DNA of 28,218 nucleotides from positions 1 to 28,218 of IMG/VR virus record IMGVR_UViG_3300006916_000275, one strand, 5' to 3'. A program made the position numbers and the translations under genes. A model generated the notes under the pieces. The model was not told the DNA's origin, made no database searches, and saw nothing but the letters and a program-made list of their open reading frames with translations. The DNA comes from a virus. Positions 21,973 through 28,218 of the stretch are shown in pieces. How positions within the stretch are numbered: the first letter of the stretch is position 1; every line of letters begins with the position of its first letter.

Positions 21973-22091
21973 CTGCCTTGACCTTTATATTTTTTTTTGT
22001 AACCTACTTGCCCTTTACTTGCATTTTTACTGTGCTTACGCCTTTTTACTTTTGGCTTAGCAATAAAACTGTATACTGTTTTTTTTGCCAT
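21969..22091 (-). CDS. Basic 40-aa protein ending KYKGQGR
   Basis: ATG 22091-22089 overlaps the stop of the gene before it (TAATG), and its TGA overlaps the spanin-like ATG (ATGA). The product starts MAKKTVYSFIAKPKVKRRKH and ends KKKYKGQGR. About half the residues are Lys, Arg or His. I recall very similar short proteins with a KYRGQGR end in Bacteroidota phages; function unknown. Both coupled junctions and composition support expression. Confidence 0.65.
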   Translation of the reverse strand: MAKKTVYSFIAKPKVKRRKHSKNASKGQVGYKKKYKGQGR

Positions 22092-22255
22092 TACTTACGC
22101 TTATTTCTATAATACATGAACCTATCAACAGTATATGCTATAGATACTACTAGCAATAGTATTTGTAACACTTGTTCAACAGCAGTGAAGCTTATACTGA
22201 ATGTTAAACTATTTAGACTTAGTACGTCTGCGTTCTCTTTTAACAGGTCTTTCAT
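22091..22255 (-). CDS. Single-pass membrane protein (54 aa), possible holin-like
   Basis: ATG 22255-22253, TAA 22093-22091. The product has a short soluble start (MKDLLKENADVLSLNS), one hydrophobic segment at about 28-44 (VLQILLLVVSIAYTV) and a charged tail (DRFMYYRNKRK). It overlaps the 34-residue gene by 47 bases and is coupled to the next gene by TAATG. The layout fits a small membrane-disrupting or pinholin-like protein in the lysis region, but it could equally be a host-interaction protein. Confidence 0.55.
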   Translation of the reverse strand: MKDLLKENADVLSLNSLTFSISFTAVEQVLQILLLVVSIAYTVDRFMYYRNKRK

Positions 22256-22313
22256 CTTTCTTTTGTAGGTAGCTTTTTAGCTTTGTTACATTTTCTTTTT
22301 TTGGCTTATACAT
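22209..22313 (-). CDS. Very basic 34-aa protein
   Basis: ATG 22313-22311 overlaps the end of the connector gene; TAG 22211-22209. Starts MYKPKKENVTKLKSYL and ends in RERRRTKSK, with more than 40% Lys or Arg. No family recognised. Tight packing with its neighbours is the main evidence. Confidence 0.45.
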   Translation of the reverse strand: MYKPKKENVTKLKSYLQKKDERPVKRERRRTKSK

Positions 22314-22866
22314 TTAGGTCAGGTGTTAAAAAGTCACGTAAAGTTATACCTCTAAGTTGCTTGTCTTTACCGATATTCATACCACTGTAGTAAGCTTGTG
22401 TGTTAGGTGCTAAGTCTGCACCACTATTTGTATTAAACTCAGGGAAGCTACTAGTGTTATTACGTAAATATTCTACTAACCTTTCAGCATAGTACTCTGC
22501 TGTGTTTTGTATTATATCACGCATGTACTTTATATCTTCTAAGCTTGCAGCTGTACTAGTTTCACTGACTTTACGTACTATATCTTTGTTCATAATTTTA
22601 TAGCTTAAAAAAGGTAAGCATTCATATAAACTATAGTGTATAAGTACAGGCTGTATATATTCATCAATAAGGGTTTGGTATACACCTGCTACACTGCTAC
22701 CAGTTACGTCACTTTGTAACTTTTCATATAAGTCAGTGCCTAGTAATTGATGCACGTGTATATCTTGTGCTACTTTTATGTACGGTAGTAATAGTTCTAC
22801 GTCAACGTTACCGTTGATAGTAGTACTCTTTTTTATTGTGTCTTCTGATATAAATAGTACAGCCAT
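22306..22866 (-). CDS. Head-tail connector, DUF6712-like
   Basis: A 186-residue helical protein of a type seen in Bacteroidota phages: LFISEDTIKKSTTINGNVDVELLLPYIKVAQD at the start, then a middle IQPVLIHYSLYECLPFLSYKIMNKDIVRK and AEYYAERLVEYLRNNTSSFPEF near the end. Such proteins are annotated as DUF6712 and, from position and fold, are considered neck or head-tail adaptor proteins. It follows the portal gene directly (TAATG). Confidence 0.65.
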   Translation of the reverse strand: MAVLFISEDTIKKSTTINGNVDVELLLPYIKVAQDIHVHQLLGTDLYEKLQSDVTGSSVAGVYQTLIDEYIQPVLIHYSLYECLPFLSYKIMNKDIVRKVSETSTAASLEDIKYMRDIIQNTAEYYAERLVEYLRNNTSSFPEFNTNSGADLAPNTQAYYSGMNIGKDKQLRGITLRDFLTPDLNV

Positions 22867-24719
22867 TAGTTTAGTCTTCCTTGTCTAGGCATATCAATAG
22901 GTGCTTGATATATACGTTGGTCGTTTTCTTCAGGTCTAAAGCCCCTACTGCGTGCCTTTGTTTTGTTAATTACTTCGTCTGTGTTATAGTTAGGTGTTGC
23001 ACCTGCTTTTGTTACGTATATTTTTCTCACCCATTTATGATGACAATTTACGCCTCCTTTGTATAGCCATACATTGTAAGTGTTAGCACCGTTAGGTCCG
23101 TGGCCTGGGTTGGCTTGTATACTACTTAATGAGTGTGCTTGCCCTATTATATCTTCTTTACGGTATACCTTACCTGCTGCTATCATTTTACTGCAAAACT
23201 TACGCTGTGCAGTGTGGCTTTTACTTTTAGGTGCGTACTGATACCTAACACGGTATAAGTTACCGTCTTCATCTTTGCCGTCTTGTTGGCTTCCTCTTTT
23301 ACGTGCTTCACCTGTTCTAGTAAAATTTAATTTTTTAGCAAGTTGGTTAAGGTTATGCTCAAAGTCAAAGTCAGCATGTTCTATATCATCACTGACAAGT
23401 TCTTCTTCATCAATTAGCTGCCAATTGTCTAAGTCCTCATCTTCACCATACTTACCTATAAAGTCATCTAGTAAGTCAATTTTAGCTAACTGTTGTTCTT
23501 GTGCTACAGTTTCTTCATTGTTTGATAGTGCTTCATAGCCCATTTCTTCCCTTAGTTCATCTTGTGTTAACACTTCTTTAAGTGTTTCTGCATCAAAAAT
23601 AGCATTTAAAGGCTGCACGTCTTTTATGCTTAGTGGGGTTACTATACCATTTACAGCTAAAAGTTTCTTAAAAGCCTTTAAAATGATGTTTTGGAAAGGT
23701 TTTATAACTGTATTCATATACAGTTCGTAAGCTTGTACAAGTTCATTACGGCCACCTAACTGACCGTCAGTCTTAACACCTAACAGCATAGGGCTAGTAA
23801 CACGGTGGCCTATCATTATATTTTGCACGCATAGTTCATTCAGCACTGTATACTGCTTGTCTGCGTTGCTAACTTGTATAGGTACTATTTCAGGCTTACT
23901 GTTAGCATCATCACTGAAAGTCAATACAAATTTGCCTGCATTATTACTTCCACTAAATTTGCGTGCTATTTGAAATTCTATTTGTTCTCTTTCCTCTTTC
24001 GTAGGAATACCATTAGTAAAGTTAATAAAATAACTCCCACTGAACCCATTAGCTATATTATTTAAGTGATAGTCGCTTGTAAGGTTGTCTATTTGTACCC
24101 AGTTAGTTGATGCTACATAGTCAGGTGTATGGTACAATTCCATAGCAGGTGAATACACACCACTGTATAACAGCTGTGATGCTTCACGTCTATCGTTAGT
24201 ATTAAAGCATGCTACACGCTTAGGTGCATACTCTTTTTTTCTATACTGCGACCAATCTGCAGATATATAGTAGTCTTTTACTTTAGTATCACTGTTAGGC
24301 TTACCTACTCTTACCTGCTCAACAGGTACGTGGTGTATTTCAGCGATACGTGTTCTATCTTTTGACCATATCACATTAAGTGCAAAAGCACCTTGTAACT
24401 TCAAGTCAAAAGCTACTTTGACTAGTATTTCATGTGCAGTTTCAGTACCGTTTATACTAGCTAGTAATTTTTTTACCTCAACATACTGTTGTAAGTCTTT
24501 GCCCTCATCAACAAGTATATCTTCACCTGCTATCATAGCAGCTGTAGCATTCACTACTGCAGCATGTGTTGCACTGTTGTTATATAAGTCAATAAGGTAC
24601 TGAGGGTACAAGTTGCGATATTCACCGTCACCATAGTGTACCCAGTCAGCACCGTTGACTTCTTTTATTTTAGGCTGTACTTCATTAGTCAGCTGTATGT
24701 TTAGTAACCTGTCTTTCAT
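22866..24719 (-). CDS. Portal protein with a C-terminal extension
   Basis: A 617-residue portal. The first 420 residues show portal-type order: a helical start, then VYSPAMELYHTPDY, a stretch with GSYFINFTNGIPTKEEREQI, KFVLTFSDD and VTSPMLLGVKTDGQLGGRNELVQAYELY, leading to NTVIKPFQNIILKAFKKLL. These forms occur in portal proteins of Bacteroidota phages. The portal is the ring through which DNA enters. The last 150 residues form an additional domain with FCSKM and NCHHKWVRK, of unknown role. It lies far downstream of terminase, after capsid and accessory genes. Confidence 0.92.
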   Translation of the reverse strand: MKDRLLNIQLTNEVQPKIKEVNGADWVHYGDGEYRNLYPQYLIDLYNNSATHAAVVNATAAMIAGEDILVDEGKDLQQYVEVKKLLASINGTETAHEILVKVAFDLKLQGAFALNVIWSKDRTRIAEIHHVPVEQVRVGKPNSDTKVKDYYISADWSQYRKKEYAPKRVACFNTNDRREASQLLYSGVYSPAMELYHTPDYVASTNWVQIDNLTSDYHLNNIANGFSGSYFINFTNGIPTKEEREQIEFQIARKFSGSNNAGKFVLTFSDDANSKPEIVPIQVSNADKQYTVLNELCVQNIMIGHRVTSPMLLGVKTDGQLGGRNELVQAYELYMNTVIKPFQNIILKAFKKLLAVNGIVTPLSIKDVQPLNAIFDAETLKEVLTQDELREEMGYEALSNNEETVAQEQQLAKIDLLDDFIGKYGEDEDLDNWQLIDEEELVSDDIEHADFDFEHNLNQLAKKLNFTRTGEARKRGSQQDGKDEDGNLYRVRYQYAPKSKSHTAQRKFCSKMIAAGKVYRKEDIIGQAHSLSSIQANPGHGPNGANTYNVWLYKGGVNCHHKWVRKIYVTKAGATPNYNTDEVINKTKARSRGFRPEENDQRIYQAPIDMPRQGRLN

Positions 24720-25426
24720 TATAGTCCGTTTCTACTTTTTATATCGTTTTCAGCGTTAGTCAAGTCTGTACCTGTTAGTGCATCATTGAATATAGCACAT
24801 TCAAAAATTGATGCATCTAGCGTACCTTGTGAAAAGCCTGTAAAGTCAAATAAGTCTGTGATAGTACTAGTTGTACTTTCTACTTGTAATTGGTTGTGCC
24901 TTAGCAGTACGTTACCGTTACTTAACCGTATAACAGTGACTAGAAATTTACTTGTAGGTATAGCACTAGTAACATTATTCATATCAGAAATAACACCATT
25001 AGCACGATAGCCTACACGTATAGTACTAGCACCCCTAAAGTATCTTACTGTATCATTAGCTAAACGGCCTATGACTACCTCATTTGTCAATGATACTGTT
25101 TCGTCAAAGTCTATTACAAACATAGCAGTCATAGCACCTAAGTTAAGCTGGTCTGATGCTGTAGCTAGGTAGCTTTTATTAGCTTGTGAAAATACTGCTG
25201 CACCTGTACTAGCTACATACCCTGTAAGGTTGTCTGATGAAGGTGGTACGACATCCATGTTTTCACTACTGTTTAAACTACTATCTGCCCATGTAGTTAT
25301 ATTGCCACTACCGTCTACAGTTACACCCTCTTTGTTTTTATACCATGCTTTCAAACTTGATATATCAGTTAGTGCAAATGTAGATAGTACACGGCTTTTT
25401 AATTTTATACCGTTACCTAAAAACAT
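24719..25426 (-). CDS. LamG/concanavalin-like structural protein
   Basis: A 235-residue protein resembling LamG-type jelly-roll proteins: SLKAWYKNKEGVTVDGSGNITTWADSS at the start (only the first part is given here), AAVFSQANKSYLATAS, AMFVIDFDE, and EXIFNDAL-like ECAIFNDALTG near the end followed by NDIKSRNGL. This fold commonly binds sugars or decorates virions. It lies between capsid-related genes and portal, so it is more likely a head-surface or neck protein than a tail fibre. Ligand unknown. Confidence 0.6.
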   Translation of the reverse strand: MFLGNGIKLKSRVLSTFALTDISSLKAWYKNKEGVTVDGSGNITTWADSSLNSSENMDVVPPSSDNLTGYVASTGAAVFSQANKSYLATASDQLNLGAMTAMFVIDFDETVSLTNEVVIGRLANDTVRYFRGASTIRVGYRANGVISDMNNVTSAIPTSKFLVTVIRLSNGNVLLRHNQLQVESTTSTITDLFDFTGFSQGTLDASIFECAIFNDALTGTDLTNAENDIKSRNGL

Positions 25427-25427
25427 A

Positions 25428-25706
25428 CTAATTGATATATCCTACAGCTACACCACTTGTCAAAGTGATAGCTGTTATGTTCAAAAATAATACTGTTCCT
25501 GCAGGTATTGTAGTATGTAGTATGCTTGTAGCTGCACTACTACCGTGCAAATTACTTACTGCTATTGATGATACTACACTTTCAGTTACAAAGTGCACAG
25601 CATAAAAGTCCTGTGATGTTACTGCAGCTGTGCTGATTAGAAACTGTTTGTTACCACCTTTACCTAGTTGTTCGTTCAATAAGTCTACTGTGTTTTTTAC
25701 TGCCAT
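25428..25706 (-). CDS. Small beta-rich virion protein
   Basis: A 92-residue protein, almost all small, hydroxyl and aliphatic residues, ending in GVAVGYIN. Beta strands are likely throughout and there is no enzyme motif. Position between head genes suggests a decoration or collar protein. It ends one base before the LamG-like start. Confidence 0.5.
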   Translation of the reverse strand: MAVKNTVDLLNEQLGKGGNKQFLISTAAVTSQDFYAVHFVTESVVSSIAVSNLHGSSAATSILHTTIPAGTVLFLNITAITLTSGVAVGYIN

Positions 25707-25710
25707 TTTT

Positions 25711-26142
25711 TTAGATGCTTATATATTGTGTGTTACTATTTGTTGTATTTGTATTAGTAGTAGGTGTATACTGTGTATAAGTTACCTCAGTAACACTATC
25801 GTCTTTTATAAACGCTTTACCAGTTTCTACTACTTGTGACTCAGTTACTGATACACTGTCAACGTTGCTTATATCTATACTAAGGCTAGTCACTTCATAT
25901 ATTTTATACGTATAAAAGCCCTCGTCAGGTAAAGTCAAAGGTGGGCTACCTATAGTATCATTGATAGTGAAACGTGTTAGTCGTGGTGTGTGTGTTTGTG
26001 CACCATAACTCCACCAGTTCACCTTAGTCATATCATTGTTAAGGTTAATTAAATAGTACACAGTTGTACCACTTGCGTTAACCCTTTTTTCCCTTAACGT
26101 TGTAGGGAATGTACTATTGCCACCTTTTGTAATATGTATCAT
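25711..26142 (-). CDS. Structural protein of the head-neck region
   Basis: A 143-residue protein. LREKRVNASGTTVYYLINLNNDMTK and GFYTYKIYEVTS form beta-rich stretches of a type I associate with small proteins encoded near Bacteroidota phage capsid genes. The C-terminal 25 residues are Thr/Asn-rich and low complexity. It begins a new transcription unit after the terminator at 26188-26210; an AT motif lies 2-15 bases upstream of its start. Confidence 0.5.
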   Translation of the reverse strand: MIHITKGGNSTFPTTLREKRVNASGTTVYYLINLNNDMTKVNWWSYGAQTHTPRLTRFTINDTIGSPPLTLPDEGFYTYKIYEVTSLSIDISNVDSVSVTESQVVETGKAFIKDDSVTEVTYTQYTPTTNTNTTNSNTQYISI

Positions 26143-26143
26143 T

Positions 26144-26157
26144 TAGTATAATATATA
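26144..26157 (-). promoter_or_regulatory. AT-rich 14-bp motif directly before the 143-aa gene
   Basis: The minus strand reads TATATATTATACTA, ending one base before the ATG at 26142. It comes after the strong terminator at 26188-26210, where a new promoter is needed, which makes the promoter reading attractive although the mRNA would then be nearly leaderless. Confidence 0.4.
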
Positions 26158-26187
26158 AATACTTTACTGTTATTTGTTTTATATCAT

Positions 26188-26210
26188 AAAAAAAGGGGCA
26201 CTTAGCCCCT
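26188..26210 (-). terminator. Strong rho-independent terminator
   Basis: On the minus strand, arms AGGGGC and GCCCCT pair perfectly over 6 bp around TAAGT and are followed by seven T residues. It lies 25 bases past the stop of the probable tail-tube gene, so it ends the capsid/tube transcript. Confidence 0.85.
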
Positions 26211-26235
26211 CTTTTACTAGTTTATATACTATTTA

Positions 26236-26817
26236 TTAGTCTTGGTCAATAGTTATACTACTTCCACCGTTGAAGTCACTATTGTCAAACGGTGTGCTAG
26301 TATAGTCAGCTACTACAGATACAGGGAAGCGTTCAGCACCTGTGAAAGTCAAAGTGTAACCGTTCATATCACCGAAAGCTGCACCACTAGCACCAGTACC
26401 AGTAGTCAATTCCATACCGTTTTCACCACCTAAACACAATATAACATTGTGGCCACCTGTAGCTAGTCTTTGATTTAACTCTACAAAAATGACTAGTCTA
26501 TTTTGTGACAATAGTTTTATTTCGTTTTGGTCGGCACTTGATAAGTTATGCAGCATGATAGTAACACTAGGCTCATAAAACACAGTGCCGTTTTCAGGGC
26601 TACCTGTAATAGTTTCAGTATAACTACCTGTACCACGTGGTAAAACATACTTACGCAAAGTATCAGTAGCACCACCTGCGAATTCTAAGTCTGATATAAC
26701 TCCTGCTTCAGGGTTAGTCAGTACTAAGTCTTCTAATTGTGCAAAGTATACAGCTTTGATACCACCTGTGCTGCTTTTGCAGTCAAGGCTTCTTCCTTTA
26801 GTCAATTCACAAGGCAT
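26236..26817 (-). CDS. Probable major tail tube protein
   Basis: A 193-residue protein: MPCELTKGRSLDCKSS at the start, GGIKAVYFAQLEDL, GTVFYEPSVTIMLHNLSSADQNEI in the middle, and DMNGYTLTFTGAERFPV near the end. In Bacteroidota siphoviruses such proteins follow the capsid gene, and the pattern fits a tail tube subunit. It is placed between the capsid gene and a strong terminator, so it would be very abundant, as a tube protein must be. It could alternatively be a capsid decoration protein. Confidence 0.55.
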   Translation of the reverse strand: MPCELTKGRSLDCKSSTGGIKAVYFAQLEDLVLTNPEAGVISDLEFAGGATDTLRKYVLPRGTGSYTETITGSPENGTVFYEPSVTIMLHNLSSADQNEIKLLSQNRLVIFVELNQRLATGGHNVILCLGGENGMELTTGTGASGAAFGDMNGYTLTFTGAERFPVSVVADYTSTPFDNSDFNGGSSITIDQD

Positions 26818-26840
26818 ATTCTTTATGTATTAAGCTATAG

Positions 26841-26860
26841 CAGGGGCTTTTACACCCCTG
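26841..26860 (-). other. Hairpin between capsid and tube genes
   Basis: A perfect 6-bp stem (caggg g / c ccctg) around an 8-base loop lies in the 65-base gap after the capsid stop. No T-run follows on the minus strand. It may partly stop polymerase or stabilise the capsid mRNA, setting the capsid-to-tube ratio. Confidence 0.45.
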
Positions 26861-26882
26861 TTATATTTGTTAGTTATTTATT

Positions 26883-27809
26883 TTAGTCGTGTCTTACGAT
26901 ATCACCACCTTGTGCGTGCTGCACACCTGCAGTAAATTTAGCTACTACACGAACATTATCAGAGCCGTCTAAGTCAGCCATGTCTAACATTCTGATTTCA
27001 GTGTGGTCGCTAAGTAAGTCAGTACCGAAGAATAAGTTAGAAGCTTGTGCTGCTACTAATTTATTATCAGGCATTCCTGGGCATACTGCAATTTTGATAC
27101 CTTCAAACATTTTTGTATACTCACCCATGTGGTTGAAAGGGAAAGCAGACAAAGCAGAGATAGCAGACAAGTATAGTCTATATGATGCTTTGCTCATGTA
27201 GATATATAAGTCATCTTTGCCGTATACTGCACTAGGTATAGAAGCTACACAGCCCTGTAAGTTAGTAATGATAGAACCTGTTCCACTACCTGCAATAAAA
27301 GCTGTAGCTGCACCACCGTCATTGTCACTTTCTACGATTGCTGTATCGTTTTCGAAGTAACCGTTACCTGCGTGCATAAAGCCTGTAAATTCACCTGCGT
27401 TTGAATCTAAGCCTGTCCATATGTTAGTTTCTACGTGGTCTGCAATAGTAGCAGATAAGTAAGACATAACAAAAGCAGTAAAGTCATCAGACAGTCCGTT
27501 GTTATGTGCACCTGCACGCATTTGAGCAGCTTGCCAATCAGCAAGTAAGTCTTTTTTACATAAGTCTACGTTAATTTGTAACTCCTTAGGGTTGAGCACT
27601 CTCTCTGTAAGAGTAAGTGTACCTGCATCATTGAAGTCACAAGTAGCATCTACTATCATACCACTGCTTGATACCTTAGTTATGTTTCTTTTGTACTTTA
27701 CATTTTCTAGTACTGTTAAGTACTGTAAAGAATCAGCTGACTTTAACGCTGCAGCAATATACTGACCAGCGTGGTCACCACTGTAATTTGATGTAATTGA
27801 AAATCCCAT
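26883..27809 (-). CDS. Major capsid protein
   Basis: A 308-residue capsid protein of the HK97-fold type in Bacteroidota phages, judged from size, position after protease and scaffold, and internal pattern: an N-terminal arm, then LTLTERVLNPKELQINVDLCKKDLL, FTAFVMSYLSATIADHVETNIW, and GIKIAVCPGMPDNKLVAAQASNLFFGTDL (P-domain type end). It uses TTA, TCT, ATC and AGA codons far more than its neighbours, consistent with very high expression. It starts 8 bases after the scaffold stop. Confidence 0.88.
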   Translation of the reverse strand: MGFSITSNYSGDHAGQYIAAALKSADSLQYLTVLENVKYKRNITKVSSSGMIVDATCDFNDAGTLTLTERVLNPKELQINVDLCKKDLLADWQAAQMRAGAHNNGLSDDFTAFVMSYLSATIADHVETNIWTGLDSNAGEFTGFMHAGNGYFENDTAIVESDNDGGAATAFIAGSGTGSIITNLQGCVASIPSAVYGKDDLYIYMSKASYRLYLSAISALSAFPFNHMGEYTKMFEGIKIAVCPGMPDNKLVAAQASNLFFGTDLLSDHTEIRMLDMADLDGSDNVRVVAKFTAGVQHAQGGDIVRHD

Positions 27810-27817
27810 TTTTCTAT

Positions 27818-28218
27818 TTATTTATTTAAGTTATACCAGTATTTTTCTTGTCTTGTCATTTGTGCAAAAGGCTTGTCATTATTTGTAAAAGCCTTAGCAA
27901 ACTTAGATACTTTTACAGGTGCTTCAGCTGGTGCTTGACCTAACTCTTTTACCTGTGCTTCTAAGTTTGTATTTTCTTGTTGTAACTCAGCTATATTTTC
28001 ATCTTTAGCTAAGTTTTCACCTCTAAGCTCATCAAGCTCAGCAGATATACGTGAAATATCTTTGCGTACTTCTTCTAGTAGTTCTTTTACTACACTACCT
28101 ACCTCAGCAAATAGTTCAGCGTTGTCAGACATATAAGTTTCCTCATCATCTTTTTTCATATCGTCTTCGTCATCCTCTGCTTCTACTTCTTCAGCTACTT
28201 CAAGTACTACACCCTCAG
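27818..28218 (-). CDS. Capsid scaffold-like protein, C-terminal part (continues at position 245-1)
   Basis: The frame is open from the right edge. From 28208 it continues the N-terminal part through a shared Val codon, giving 211 residues. This part has an acidic stretch (EEVEAEDDEDD), a predicted coiled coil at about residues 115-175 (VKELLEEVRKDISRISAEL; NIAELQQENTNLEAQVKEL) and a short end (PFAQMTRQEKYWYNLNK). Acidic, coiled-coil composition and the place between protease and capsid genes fit a scaffold that is removed during maturation. An ATG at 28159 would give only the last 113 residues and is not the true start. Confidence 0.75.
   Translation of the reverse strand, partial: EGVVLEVAEEVEAEDDEDDMKKDDEETYMSDNAELFAEVGSVVKELLEEVRKDISRISAELDELRGENLAKDENIAELQQENTNLEAQVKELGQAPAEAPVKVSKFAKAFTNNDKPFAQMTRQEKYWYNLNK
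28209..28218. repeat. Terminal direct repeat, right copy (circular closure)
   Basis: Identical to positions 1-10. See the left copy. Counting it once gives a 28,208-bp circle. Confidence 0.75.

Noticed and set aside
1-28218. Many open frames of 60-236 codons on the plus strand
   Set aside because: All lie opposite well-supported minus-strand genes, have low-complexity Ser/Cys/Leu-rich translations caused by the codon bias of the opposite strand, and lack sensible starts or neighbours.
1-28218. Possible reassigned stop codon, because TAG is very frequent in the plus-strand text
   Set aside because: These are CTA leucine codons seen from the other strand. All recognised proteins reach normal length with standard stops, and TAG and TGA are used as true stops.

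Overview
The window looks like an almost exactly complete, circularly closing genome of a small siphovirus-type tailed phage, about 28.2 kb and roughly 37-38% G+C by eye. Its first and last 10 bases are identical. One gene reads in frame across that join, so the natural molecule would be 28,208 bp and circularly permuted. Every gene I can support is on the minus strand, packed with short overlaps (ATGA, TAATG, TGATG). Start sites lack AGGAGG-type ribosome sites and sit in A/T-rich leaders. That, together with the protein families (a connector of the DUF6712 type, an XkdF-type protease, characteristic tail and scaffold proteins), points to a phage of Bacteroidota, probably Flavobacteriia. No tail sheath, integrase, repressor, polymerase, helicase or tRNA gene was seen, so a lytic siphovirus using host replication enzymes is the simplest reading.

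In transcription order (falling coordinates), 19.5-13.0 kb holds early and middle genes. They include an SSB-like protein, a DnaA domain IV-like protein, a winged-helix replication initiator, an HTH_39 protein, a small C5-cytosine DNA methyltransferase, a NinG-like recombination nuclease, a sigma-70-like factor, zinc-finger proteins and a DUF3310 protein. At 13.1-11.7 kb lie a ParB-like protein and a TET/JBP-like 2-oxoglutarate/Fe(II) dioxygenase, followed by small and large terminase (11.7-10.1 kb).

From 10.0 to 1.5 kb runs the tail module: a tail assembly chaperone with a probable programmed -1 frameshift, a tail terminator, a tail-completion protein, two baseplate-like proteins, a repeat-bearing fibre-like protein and the tape measure. 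The capsid protease, scaffold (split by the window ends), major capsid protein, a probable tail tube, accessory structural proteins, a LamG-like protein, portal and connector follow (1.4-0 and 28.2-22.3 kb). Portal therefore lies downstream of capsid, which is unusual. A run of tiny genes, a spanin-like protein, an M15 peptidase endolysin and a 3-TM holin (22.3-20.7 kb), then a metallophosphoesterase, close the circle. An AT-rich, repeat-bearing gap at 19.86-20.03 kb separates late from early genes.

The most interesting system is the pairing of a compact C5-cytosine methyltransferase with a TET/JBP-like oxygenase and a ParB-like partner. It predicts oxidised 5-methylcytosine (such as 5-hydroxymethylcytosine) in the phage DNA. 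This fits with a near-total absence, by eye, of GATC, CCGG, GCGC and CGCG sites. Other notable signals are the T9 frameshift site, a 14-bp AT-rich motif present five times, an over-represented octamer ACTGTTGA on the coding strand, and at least eight genes shorter than 60 codons.
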